64,000 nucleotides of DNA from Dysgonomonas sp. BGC7 (GTDB lineage: Bacteria; Bacteroidota; Bacteroidia; Bacteroidales; Dysgonomonadaceae): the NCBI RefSeq assembly GCF_001261735.1, contig NZ_CVRP01000019.1, forward strand, positions 62,001 through 126,000, read 5' to 3'. The stretch's first letter is position 1. Each line of letters begins with the position of its first letter. Below are positions 38,008-46,125 of the stretch, piece by piece. The position numbers were made by a program, and so were the translations under genes. The notes beneath the pieces were generated by a model. The model saw only the letters and a program-made list of their open reading frames with translations. It did not search any database and was not told the origin of the DNA.

Positions 38008-38376
38008 TTATTTGTATCTACATTGAAATAGAAGTCTTTTATAAATAGAATCATCAGCCTTGTGTCTTTCTGTGTCATAACCATATCTCGCGATAGCAAC
38101 ACTAATAGAATCGATATTAGTTTTTGACTCATCGAAATCCACAAGCAATGTTTGTTCGCTTTGTGACCAGTAGACGAAATGTACACCCGGCAAATATTTT
38201 GAAGCTTGTTCAATTTCAGATTGACAAACATCGTCATATCCACCCCTAACGTATAAGACATAATGCCCTCCTATTTTTTGAGCAGGAGTATTTGCAAGAT
38301 CTGTTTCTGTAACAATCTTTGTAGTTTGACATGCCGAAATACTAATGAGCAATACTACAAATATAGCTAGTTTCAT
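38008..38376 (-). CDS. Heavy-metal-associated-like lipoprotein
   Basis: This 122-residue lipoprotein (SISAC, Cys16) has a short ferredoxin-like fold: YVLYVRGGYDDVCQSEIEQA, TLLVDFDESKTN, IARYGYDTE. It resembles HMA domains, but the usual CxxC is replaced by a single cysteine (about position 51). It could handle a metal or a thiol compound in the periplasm. It lies 14 bases after the DoxD/DoxA gene. Confidence 0.55.
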   Translation of the reverse strand: MKLAIFVVLLISISACQTTKIVTETDLANTPAQKIGGHYVLYVRGGYDDVCQSEIEQASKYLPGVHFVYWSQSEQTLLVDFDESKTNIDSISVAIARYGYDTERHKADDSIYKRLLFQCRYK

Positions 38377-38390
38377 AATACTCCTATGGG

Positions 38391-39419
38391 TTAATAATTA
38401 ATACTCTTCGTCCATGTAATGCCACTAATATCTGTAAGGGTTAGTTCATATAATCCTTTCGTTAGATTTTGTAAACTATCATCATTGATCGTTAAATCCG
38501 CTTTGCTTCCCAATGGAATAACAAGGCTATGTTTACCCGCTATTACCTTTGCCACATAATAATTCTCAATATCAGATTTTGAGAATTGAGACAATGACTC
38601 TCCATCTTTATCTATTATTACTTTCCCATCTTGGTCTTTTAGTTGAATACCAATAAGAAAAGATCCATATACATCAGCTCCTTCTATTCGAAAGACAGTA
38701 AATGATAATTTTCCATTTGTTAGCTTCGCATCAGAAATCTCGACAATGGGTTTAACCGATTTATTATGTAGCTTACCCCATACTCCATTGTGAAAATATT
38801 GATTGGTAAACAATGTCATAAAGAATATAACGATAGTTCCTGATAGTATAATTTTTTTCATTAGTCTGTCACCAATAGGTAATACACCAGACATAATCCA
38901 AGGCGAATATTTAATTTTATCAAATAGAGGTTTCTTCTGTAAGTAGTAGTCAAGCGAATATTTACCTCCTCCTGTAAAAAAGATAGCAAAACCTGTAGCC
39001 ATGCCTAATATTCCTATTTGCCATTCATCTAGACAGGTCGTACCCAACCACCCCGAACCTAAAAGAATACCTGTAGCCAAAGCTAATACTCCGATGCTCA
39101 TTAGCCTGGTAAATAGCCCAAACATTATGAATAATCCTACAATAGCTTCGATGATAGTGAAAGTAACCATTGCCCACCATAGAGTATCGGGATTGGAGAC
39201 TAGATATTCGATCATGGGTTTTATTCCTAATGCATTGGGTAGAAAATGGTTGAATTTTTCTCCGATATATCCCGCTTCGTCCTCTATCAGTTTGTTCTCG
39301 ATAACCAGCCGCCTCCAGAAAGCAGAAAAGTAGGTCCACCCAACAACCAAGCGCAAGGCTAATGTAAAAGTACCGGATAAGAGGTATGTATGTTGTAATT
39401 CTTGATTATTATATTTCAT
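38391..39419 (-). CDS. DoxD/DoxA-fusion protein (thiosulfate:quinone oxidoreductase-like)
   Basis: This 342-residue protein has an N-terminal DoxX/DoxD membrane domain of about four spans (residues 15-165; LRLVVGWTYFSAFWRR, GLFTRLMSIGVLALATG, GSGWLGTTCLDEWQ). A further span about 188-205 and a periplasmic DoxA-like beta domain (about 215-342) follow. In Acidianus, DoxD and DoxA form thiosulfate:quinone oxidoreductase; Bacteroidales fusions are common but untested. The neighbouring thioredoxin, metal-binding-like lipoprotein and, on the other side, rhodanese and DsrE genes fit a sulfur-oxidation or detoxification role. Confidence 0.8.
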   Translation of the reverse strand: MKYNNQELQHTYLLSGTFTLALRLVVGWTYFSAFWRRLVIENKLIEDEAGYIGEKFNHFLPNALGIKPMIEYLVSNPDTLWWAMVTFTIIEAIVGLFIMFGLFTRLMSIGVLALATGILLGSGWLGTTCLDEWQIGILGMATGFAIFFTGGGKYSLDYYLQKKPLFDKIKYSPWIMSGVLPIGDRLMKKIILSGTIVIFFMTLFTNQYFHNGVWGKLHNKSVKPIVEISDAKLTNGKLSFTVFRIEGADVYGSFLIGIQLKDQDGKVIIDKDGESLSQFSKSDIENYYVAKVIAGKHSLVIPLGSKADLTINDDSLQNLTKGLYELTLTDISGITWTKSINY

Positions 39420-39509
39420 AACAGATTAATTAATTATTTAAAATTGAACACATAAAAACTCTGATAAAATGAATAATCATTTCATCAGATATTAAAAATG
39501 TATACGAAA

Positions 39510-39851
39510 TCAAATAATTAATTTTCTACATCTAAGAAATATGGGGACTGGAGAGAAATTGCTTGGATCTGAGCCTGTACTTTGATACAGAGTGAGATCG
39601 GTTGACAAAGAGAAAAACGAAGAAGCTTGTTTGAAGAGATGCTTGACATTAAACTGTTGTTTCTTCTTTTCGTTTTTCTTACTCTGAACAGATGTATAAA
39701 CACATATAGTATTACCACTCTTTTCTATCTGTACGGATGTATTAACCGGAATACCGAATAGCTGCTTTAGGTCTTGTTTTACGGAACAAGGTAGACTTAT
39801 AAGTATTACCAATGGCAATAGGTATATGAAAGAAGTAATACGTTTATGCAT
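39510..39851 (-). CDS. Small hypothetical exported protein
   Basis: An upstream in-frame Met at 39914 is possible, but Met at 39851 gives a normal signal peptide (KRITSFIYLLPLVILISLPC) and a 113-residue protein. The mature part starts CSVKQDLKQLFGIPV, a start I associate with small proteins near metal-resistance genes in Bacteroidetes. It contains a KKNEKKKQ stretch and no catalytic motif. It is probably first in the DoxD/DoxA set. The function is unknown. Confidence 0.5.
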   Translation of the reverse strand: MHKRITSFIYLLPLVILISLPCSVKQDLKQLFGIPVNTSVQIEKSGNTICVYTSVQSKKNEKKKQQFNVKHLFKQASSFFSLSTDLTLYQSTGSDPSNFSPVPIFLRCRKLII

Positions 39852-39914
39852 AATTATTATTTTGCAATAATATCTAGAACACGATATAAACGAGCAATGT
39901 TTATTCATTTTCAT

Positions 39915-40559
39915 TTCTTTATAAATTATTCACAAGAAGTAAACTTTTATATTATTGAAAATTAGAGAGTTTTATTTAGTTTACAAAAAATATTTCTGAA
40001 GCAGACCTGTATTTTACTATATCTTACACTGAGACCTTTCCGTTCTAAATGTTTTATTTGAGAATATTATCTATTACTATCAAAAATTTTCAAACAATAT
40101 TTTAAGCCATTCAACTCTCCTCTTAATTAAAAAACGAATGAGATTTGACCATCTTAGAAGAAACGTTTTTTAGTAAAAACTATCAAAATAGAAGGTGATT
40201 ATGAGGGATATAGTCTACTGAATTGATTAATCTCAGAATACAACAATTTAATAGCCAAGGGAAGGCCTTAAAGTGATCCGAGCGGGAACACTTTTTTATC
40301 TCGTAATAGATATAATAATCAATTGTTTAATTTTTCCAAAAGGTAAGTCCGTAACGAATTCGTAACGATTAAAATAATGCCTTTTTGTCTCGTTTTGGCG
40401 GACCACTATCTACCTAACTTCTAAGTCCAAATATAAGATTTTTTTTTTCAACATAGAAAATTTATACACTTTATCGCACTCTTAAATCCACCATACTTTT
40501 TCCGTAATTTACCATTGTTATTATTGAAAAAGGAAGACTTTTCTATGTAATTTTACCAA
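39915..40559. other. Divergent intergenic region, no gene seen
   Basis: These 645 bases separate the minus-strand DoxD/DoxA set from the plus-strand AraC gene and must hold both promoters. I see AT-rich DNA, a short direct repeat CGTAACGA at about 40351 and 40362, and no credible open frame. The stretch 40250-40300 is richer in G and C and may be a relic, but I cannot identify it. Confidence 0.4.
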
Positions 40560-41441
40560 ATGAAAAAATTGAGGGAAATAGAAAAGTATCATCTACACAA
40601 AGATGCTCCCGAAAAATTACAATTCGAAATATATCCATTAAGTGACTATCTTAAGGATGGAGGTTGTCTTACCCAAAAGCCCCATGTTCATACCTTTTAT
40701 CAGATTATCTGGTTTATGTCGGGCAAAGGGAAACATTATGTAGACTTTAATGAGTACAATGTTCAGGATAATTCTTTCTTCTTTATATCTCAAGGACAAA
40801 TACATTGCTTCGATGACAATAGCTATGAAGGATGTATTATTCACTTCAACGAGTCATTTATTGCTGATAGTGAAAATCAGATCAATACATTCTTAAATCA
40901 CAACATCTTTCACTCGTTCGAGAAAAAACCGGTCTTTCATATCAAACATACAGATGACAAAGAATTGCGTAATATTGTAATACAGATGCAATCAGAGATG
41001 TGGACTCCCAGCCAGTTTGCACATGGCGAATATCTGAAAACCTTATTGCATTTATTTCTCATTGTTATTCAGCGTTTCGGTGTAAGAAAAGATTGTAGTG
41101 GACTCTCGATCAACAATCCATCACACATCTTGTTTGTAAAATTCAGGAGGCTACTCGAAGAGAATTATCGCTCAATCCATACGGTTGCAGAATATGCAGA
41201 TCTGCTGAATATTTCGACTAAAACATTAACCAGTTGTACAAAATCTATTTCTCATCAAACCCCACTTGAAATAATTAATAAGCGTATATCACTTGAAGCA
41301 AAACGCTTACTTGTATATTCTGATAAGAATGTGAATGAGATTGGATTTGAGCTCGGCTTTGAAGATCCATCTTATTTCGTCAAATTTTTCAAAAGATACA
41401 TGAAACTCTCACCAAGCGACTTTCGTAAAACCATTATTTAA
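40560..41441 (+). CDS. AraC-family transcription regulator
   Basis: This 293-residue cytoplasmic protein has an N-terminal cupin-like sensing domain (about 30-150; KPHVHTFYQIIWFMSGKGKH) and a C-terminal AraC double helix-turn-helix (about 195-292; DLLNISTKTLTSC, then NEIGFELGFEDPSYFVKFFK and LSPSDFRKTI). It is followed 13 bases later by a nucleosidase gene, so the two are probably one unit. Inducer and targets are unknown. Nearby sulfur genes are candidates. Confidence 0.88.
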   Translation: MKKLREIEKYHLHKDAPEKLQFEIYPLSDYLKDGGCLTQKPHVHTFYQIIWFMSGKGKHYVDFNEYNVQDNSFFFISQGQIHCFDDNSYEGCIIHFNESFIADSENQINTFLNHNIFHSFEKKPVFHIKHTDDKELRNIVIQMQSEMWTPSQFAHGEYLKTLLHLFLIVIQRFGVRKDCSGLSINNPSHILFVKFRRLLEENYRSIHTVAEYADLLNISTKTLTSCTKSISHQTPLEIINKRISLEAKRLLVYSDKNVNEIGFELGFEDPSYFVKFFKRYMKLSPSDFRKTII

Positions 41442-41454
41442 TCAATTATTATAA

Positions 41455-42045
41455 ATGAAAAAGATATTGATCACATATGCCGTTAAAGAAGAATATATAC
41501 CTCTGACGATTGATAATTGCGATGTATTATTTGTTCAGACAGGAGTTGGAAAAACAAAGTCGGCTTATCATCTCACCCAAAAGATAATAGAGGAAAAACC
41601 TAATTTCGTTCTGAATATAGGCACAGCCAGAACCGTTTCACACAAAGTAGGAGATATCTTTATTGCGACACACTTTATCGATCGCGATTACAAAGCTATC
41701 AAGTTGCCCGGCATAGAATATGAAATAAGTGGAGAATCACTCATAATGAACTATCCAAAGCTAAAAAACTGGTTGTCTACATACGACAAAATAGGTATTT
41801 GTAATACGGGAGATACATTTGTTACCGAAATAGCATCTATATCCGAAGACTTTGTAGATATGGAGGCCTACACACAAGCTTTCGTTTGTAAAGAGATGGG
41901 TGTTCCGTTTCTGTCAGTTAAATATATTACGGATATAATAGGCGAAAATTCGGTGAAACATTGGGAGAATAAATTAGCTGATGCCTGTACAGGGCTCTCT
42001 GCTTGGTTTGCAGAGAATGAATTATTGTCTATAATCGTAGATTGA
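41455..42045 (+). CDS. Phosphorylase-superfamily nucleosidase (MTA/SAH nucleosidase-like)
   Basis: This 196-residue cytoplasmic enzyme has the phosphorylase fold pattern: QTGVGKTKSAY, FVLNIGTARTV, GDTFVTE, VDMEAYTQAFVC and the late VKYITDIIGENS. The GD.F and VDMEA segments match the base- and ribose-binding regions of methylthioadenosine/adenosylhomocysteine nucleosidases. It is shorter than typical MTAN (about 230). If true it would recycle methionine or SAM sulfur, which fits the nearby MetY relic. Confidence 0.75.
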   Translation: MKKILITYAVKEEYIPLTIDNCDVLFVQTGVGKTKSAYHLTQKIIEEKPNFVLNIGTARTVSHKVGDIFIATHFIDRDYKAIKLPGIEYEISGESLIMNYPKLKNWLSTYDKIGICNTGDTFVTEIASISEDFVDMEAYTQAFVCKEMGVPFLSVKYITDIIGENSVKHWENKLADACTGLSAWFAENELLSIIVD

Positions 42046-42183
42046 TCAGCGAAGGTGCATCTTCCCTAATTTACCACTTTTACTCTTTTTTGTCCATTGT
42101 CACTATTTCCATTAAGTGAGACCTTTGTATGATCTGAAAAGAAGAGAAGAAAGAACATTATTAATCATTAAAAAGGAAATAAC

Positions 42184-42471
42184 ATGACAAAAGCGTATTT
42201 AGAAATTACGATGTATGTGAGTAATGCAAACAGACCGGCAGCAGCAGGAGTTTTCAACAAGTACAAACAACCTTTCTTAGATACTGTGAAAGGTGCTACA
42301 TCTAAAGACCTGCTTATAAGAGACGAGGATGTACAGGTTTTGCATGGATTTGCAAGTGTAGAAGATGCAAATGCTTATCTGGAAACTGAACTATTCAATA
42401 ACGATGTGGTAAAAGAACTGTCTCCGCTGTTTGACGAAACTCCTGAAATAAAAATCTATCTTGTTGCTTAA
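42184..42471 (+). CDS. Small hypothetical protein, possible alpha/beta-barrel
   Basis: This 95-residue soluble protein has no signal peptide. Its alternating pattern (YLEITMYV, FLDTVKGATSKDLLIRDEDVQVLHGFASVEDANAYL, EIKIYLVA) suggests a dimeric alpha/beta-barrel like those of monooxygenase-type or ABM proteins. I do not recognise it further. It is followed by a good terminator, so it is a single-gene unit. Confidence 0.65.
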   Translation: MTKAYLEITMYVSNANRPAAAGVFNKYKQPFLDTVKGATSKDLLIRDEDVQVLHGFASVEDANAYLETELFNNDVVKELSPLFDETPEIKIYLVA

Positions 42472-42503
42472 TTTGTAGAGCAATAAGTTTTTTATTTCAC
42501 ATG

Positions 42504-42540
42504 ACAAGGGGCTGACAAAATCAGTCCCTTGTTATTAATT
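42504..42540 (+). terminator. Rho-independent terminator
   Basis: ACAAGGGGCTGA (42504-42515) and TCAGTCCCTTGT (42521-42532) form a 12-bp stem with one G-T pair and a 5-base loop, followed by TATTAATT. Confidence 0.7.
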
Positions 42541-42568
42541 GGCAATCATTTTTTAGTGAAGTATACTA

Positions 42569-42615
42569 AATTATTCACGCAATTTATTGAATAATTAGTT
42601 TTTTATATATTTTTG
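42569..42615 (+). promoter_or_regulatory. Promoter and ArsR-type operator of the ArsR-rhodanese gene
   Basis: AATTATTC (42569-42576) and GAATAATT (42589-42596) form a perfect 8-bp inverted repeat, extended imperfectly outward to ACTA/TAGT, as in ArsR/SmtB operators. A -7 box TATTTTTG (42608-42615) with a near -33 box (ATTG at 42586-42589, spacing 18) overlaps it. The gene starts 25 bases later. Confidence 0.5.
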
Positions 42616-42639
42616 TTGAAAATCAATAATACTCGAATC

Positions 42640-43311
42640 ATGTCGGACGTAAGAATATTAAAAGATAAAGTATACGAGGAGCTTGCTAAAGTAGCCTCGG
42701 CCATGGCTAATCCTCGTCGTATGGAGATTTTAGATATATTGGCATAAGGAGCATTCCCTGTTGAAGATATAGCTAAACATTCGAACATGAGTATTGCCAA
42801 TACTTCTCAGCACCTGCAAATACTAAAAAATGCACGTTTAGTAACCTCGGATAAAAGAGGTAATTATGCATATTATCGCATAGTGAGCGAAAGAGCTTTT
42901 CATGCATGGGAAAGCGTTCGGGATTTAGGAGTAGAATTGAACTCGGAAATATCAAAACTTATTGCAGACTACAAAAAAGGAGATCCAACTCTTATTGCTA
43001 CAACAGGAGAGGATTTGATAGCCAGAATAGAAGCAGGAGAGGTAATTCTGTTAGATGTCAACTCAGAGGAAGTATTCAATAGAGTACATATCCATAAAGC
43101 TATTTCAATACCATTAGACCAATTAAAGAAACGAATAGCAGAACTATCAAAAGACAAAGAGATTGTAGCCTACTGCCGAGGAGCTCTATGTCTATTATCA
43201 GATGAGGCAGTTGAATTGCTAAGAGCCGAAGGATTTAATGTCCGAAAACTAGTTCGGGAGGTTCCGGATTGGATAGAAAACTATTCAGGAATAGTCATAA
43301 ATCAGAAATAA
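42640..43311 (+). pseudogene. ArsR-rhodanese fusion with an in-frame stop codon
   Basis: The frame from ATG 42640 reads MSDVRILKDKVYEELAKVAS and on to LDILA, is cut by TAA at 42745-42747 (codon 36), and then continues in the same frame to 43311. The restored protein would have 223 residues: an ArsR-type winged helix (about 12-95; IANTSQHLQILKNARLV) and a rhodanese domain (about 115-220; catalytic Cys in VAYCRGALCLLSDEAVELL). Relatives carry Gln at the stop position, so CAA to TAA is likely. ATG 42787 could start a shorter product that keeps the rhodanese but begins at the recognition helix. Such fusions respond to sulfide or persulfide. No other lesion is visible. Confidence 0.75.
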
Positions 43312-43320
43312 GTATAGTGC

Positions 43321-43362
43321 AAATTAAATAATCAGTATTAAACTATTATTTAATTTTTATGC
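43321..43362 (+). terminator. AT-rich hairpin after the rhodanese gene
   Basis: AAATTAAATAAT (43321-43332) and ATTATTTAATTT (43345-43356) form a perfect 12-bp inverted repeat with a 12-base loop and a T-rich tail. It could end the rhodanese transcript or be an operator for the following DsrE gene. Confidence 0.5.
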
Positions 43363-43465
43363 ATATCTATTCAACTATTCTATTTAATATTGTATTGTTT
43401 CGATTTCTACAACAAAAACAGTCTTATAACGAAGAAAATAGATCAATAATAAAAAATAAAGAGTC

Positions 43466-43786
43466 ATGAAACTCGGAATCATTTTAGAAACCAAAGAGTT
43501 AGAAAAAGCCTACAATGCTTTTCGTTTTGCAACCAGTGCTAAAAAACAAGGACACGAAGTGAAAGTCTTTCTGATGGGTGAAGCGGTAGAATGTGAAGAG
43601 TTGACAGACTCGAAATTTGATGTAAGAGGTCAACTTCTAAAATTCGTAGAAGTAGACGGAGATTTATTAGCCTGTGGCACATGTCTAGAAATCAGAAAAA
43701 AAGGAGGAAGTGATGCTTGTTCAGTATCAACAATGATTGATTGTGTAGAGATGGTAGAATGGGCAGATAAAACAGTAACATTTTAA
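43466..43786 (+). CDS. DsrE-family sulfur-relay protein
   Basis: This 106-residue cytoplasmic protein has the DsrE/TusD fold pattern (KLGIILETKELEKAYNAFRF, HEVKVFLMGEAVEC) and a conserved cysteine loop LLACGTCLEIRK. The cysteines probably carry persulfide sulfur. It follows the ArsR-rhodanese gene and precedes the sulfhydrylase relic by 22 bases, so sulfur handed from rhodanese to DsrE is a reasonable guess. Confidence 0.82.
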   Translation: MKLGIILETKELEKAYNAFRFATSAKKQGHEVKVFLMGEAVECEELTDSKFDVRGQLLKFVEVDGDLLACGTCLEIRKKGGSDACSVSTMIDCVEMVEWADKTVTF

Positions 43787-43808
43787 AATATAAATAAAGA
43801 TTAATACA

Positions 43809-44396
43809 ATGAAAGACGAAACTTTATGCCTACACGCAGGTTACACACCCAAGAATGCAGAACCACGTGTTGTGCCGATAGTAACCTATGTTTACGATTC
43901 TATCGAAGAGATAGGAACTGTTTTTGATGATCCGATGAAAAGTTTCATCTATTCTCGATTTGCCAATCCTACCGTGATGGCTGTGGAATAAAAAAATTGC
44001 CGCATTCGAAGGAGGAGTTGGAGCATTATGCACCTCTTCGGCACAAGCAGCTATCTTGATTGCTATCCTTACCTTGTGAAAGGCGGGAGATAGTTTTATT
44101 AGCCCCATACAGATATATGCGGTGCAACTAACCTGTTTTAATTTACCTTAAAGAAATTGGGGATCGAATGTATTTTTGTAGACATTGATGCTGATGAAAA
44201 TACATTGAATGCAGCTTTCAAACCAAATACAAAAATAGTATTTGCCGAAACTATTGCCAATCCGGAATTGGTTGTGTTGGATATAGAGAAATTTGCACGT
44301 ATGTCTCACAAGAATGGTGTTCCTCTTATCGTAGACAATACTTTTGCCACACCGATTCTTTGCAAACCATTTGAATTTGGGGCAGATATCTAAAGA
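43809..44396 (+). pseudogene. Decayed O-acetylhomoserine sulfhydrylase-type enzyme, 3'-truncated
   Basis: The start MKDETLCLHAGYTPKNAEPR and the later pieces (SFIYSRFANPTVMAVE, FEGGVGALCTSS, LGIECIFVDIDADENTLNAA, IVDNTFATPILCKPFEFGAD) are typical of MetY/MetB-type PLP enzymes. The gene is broken by a frameshift at 43989, further shifts near 44085-44150, and stops. It ends at GADI, just before the segment that would hold the PLP lysine. The normal enzyme has about 420 residues. The last half is missing and replaced by mobilization-gene DNA. It cannot be functional. Confidence 0.85.
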
Positions 44397-44456
44397 ACTG
44401 TAAGGGTCATTCAGAACAATAAAGAAAATCCGTAAAGTTTTTTTAGGACAAGACAG

Positions 44457-45302
44457 ATGCTAAAGGACAAATATGACCTGACTTATGGTAAGGGGAAAGA
44501 TCGGGTTAAGCGGGATAAACTCAATGATCCGGATAGGGTAAAGTATTATATGTATGATACGATTAGGGCTGTTTTACCGGAGTGTAAAGTTCCCGCTGAC
44601 TTACGGTTTGGTCTTAAAAAATTCGAAATTGAGCTTGATTATAAATTCAAACGAGGTACCAATCAGATTGAAGGGGTATCGTTTCGGTATAACAATATTG
44701 CTTTTAAAGGTTCACAAATTGACTGGAAATTTAGCTTCGGTAACCTCAAAAAAGAGTTTCAGATGAATGTTGAGTTATTACAAGAACAAACAAAAAATAA
44801 CCAACAGCAACAAGAAACACAAGATCTGAGAAGGGAACAGCCGGTTGAAAGTAAACCGATAGTGCACTCTATAAGCGGGGTTATGTTAACGCCCAGGCAA
44901 TGGCAGACGTTGGAAGAGGGTGGCTTTATATATCTGGAAAATATAAATAAAAGAGATAGCAAGGAAAAGTTCTCTTCTTATGTTTTCCTCAATGAGGAAA
45001 AGAACAAAGCTTTTTCCTGCAAGAAAAATCCTGATACTTTTGTCAAATATGGTAAATACGAAATGCGTCTTCGAGATAAGATGTTGATAGAAGCAGGCTA
45101 TATAACAAAAGCCAAAGTCAAGTGGTGGGGTGGCCTTGATTTTGCATACCCGTATCTCTGGAAAGAGAATAAAGAGGATGCTGAGTATAAGAAATCGTGG
45201 GATAATCCAAAGATACAAAAAAGAGAGAAAGATAATATAGGCCAAAAATATGCCCCGAAGCAGCTGTTAGATAATAAAAAAACGAGACCGAAATTAAGAT
45301 AG
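44457..45302 (+). CDS. C-terminal part of a mobilization relaxase joined to a DUF3945-like domain
   Basis: This 281-residue frame starts inside a pattern known from the C-terminal half of Bacteroides mobilizable-element relaxases (YDLTYGKGKDRVKRDKL, then VKYYMYDTIRAVLPECK, NQIEGVSFRYNNIAFKGS, FSFGNLKKEF). A Gln-rich linker and a DUF3945-like segment follow (MLTPRQWQTLEEGGFIYLEN, YEMRLRDKMLIEAGY, ending in a basic tail). The N-terminal catalytic domain is absent and the frame begins right after the sulfhydrylase relic, so this is a mobile-element remnant. ATG 44457 is only the first Met, not a natural start. Confidence 0.65.
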   Translation: MLKDKYDLTYGKGKDRVKRDKLNDPDRVKYYMYDTIRAVLPECKVPADLRFGLKKFEIELDYKFKRGTNQIEGVSFRYNNIAFKGSQIDWKFSFGNLKKEFQMNVELLQEQTKNNQQQQETQDLRREQPVESKPIVHSISGVMLTPRQWQTLEEGGFIYLENINKRDSKEKFSSYVFLNEEKNKAFSCKKNPDTFVKYGKYEMRLRDKMLIEAGYITKAKVKWWGGLDFAYPYLWKENKEDAEYKKSWDNPKIQKREKDNIGQKYAPKQLLDNKKTRPKLR

Positions 45303-45829
45303 CTATTTCATCAAAGGCCAAATATAAAAAGGCTAAAAATTGGATTATGGGTCAGATAATATGAATAAATAGAATTGTGCTAGTCTGTCATTGACTTTTA
45401 GCTTTAAGGAGAATACAACTATATCATCCTCGTCTTCCCGTCTGTAAAAAACCTTTTAGGAATCGTACCCCTTGTCGTCCGATCTATATGTAAGAATCGA
45501 ATATTAAAAGTTCATAGCTGCGGCCAGTCACGGCTTACAATGTCTTTTCTGTCCAGAAAAATTTAAAAAGGAATACTATTTACATAGATATTCCATTCTT
45601 GGCTGTCCCTGTATTTCCATTTATCACCATTAGTCAGAGATAGGCAAGGTTTATAACTTCGCATGGTTTGTGTATAAATAGAAAAAGCCTGAACCGGAAA
45701 CTTAATTCCTATTCGGGCTGTGTACCTCTGTGTTATCTACACAAATATAGCTATTTTATACTGATTTTTAAAAATAAGGCTATACAGCTATTTGTTTACA
45801 TTAAATTTAAGAGACTTGACTAATTCATT
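45303..45829. other. Non-coding stretch after the relaxase remnant
   Basis: No credible gene is visible. A hairpin AGCCTGAA (45686-45693) / TTCGGGCT (45712-45719), with one G-T pair, may be a terminator. The stretch may be the outer part of the lost mobile element, but I found no clear attachment-site repeat. Confidence 0.35.
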
Positions 45830-46072
45830 CTTTGAGTTATAAAGTGTGTATGCCCTTTATTCAAGATATCATCATTAACTTTTATTTTGTATTTTATTAA
45901 TGTTAATAGTAGTTCTAGCTGTAAAGACCATTTATGTGCTAAACGAACGTCATAAGTACCGCTAATATATTCAGAGAACTTATATATTTAGCAAGTCTTG
46001 AATCTGTTATTGCCGAATAATTTACACCACCCTTAATTCCCCATTGAAAATATAAATTGAACGAATATGAGA
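45830..46072 (-). pseudogene. Frameshifted remnant of an outer-membrane beta-barrel protein
   Basis: On the minus strand one frame reads FNLYFQWGIKGGVNYSAITD and, after a shift near 45985, another reads SEYISGTYDVRLAHKWSLQ, then LELLLTLIKYKI, ending at a TAG at 45830. The start GIKGGVNYS and the later KWSLQLELL are typical of PorT-like outer-membrane barrels of Bacteroidales. Only about 80 codons remain. It lies between the mobile-element remnant and the GH67 gene. Confidence 0.4.
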
Positions 46073-46125
46073 ACAATTGTACTGTCAGATAAATTAAATT
46101 CTTAAGTACCTTTCTTTAATTTAGT

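Noticed and set aside
40379-42111. Similar TTTTTGTC...ACTAT sequences upstream of the AraC gene and of the 42184 gene as AraC sites
   Set aside because: The spacing between the two parts differs (about 15 and 7 bases), so a common site is not shown.
45303-45829. Attachment site of the mobilizable element
   Set aside because: No direct repeat matching the region near 44396-44456 was seen, so an att site cannot be supported.
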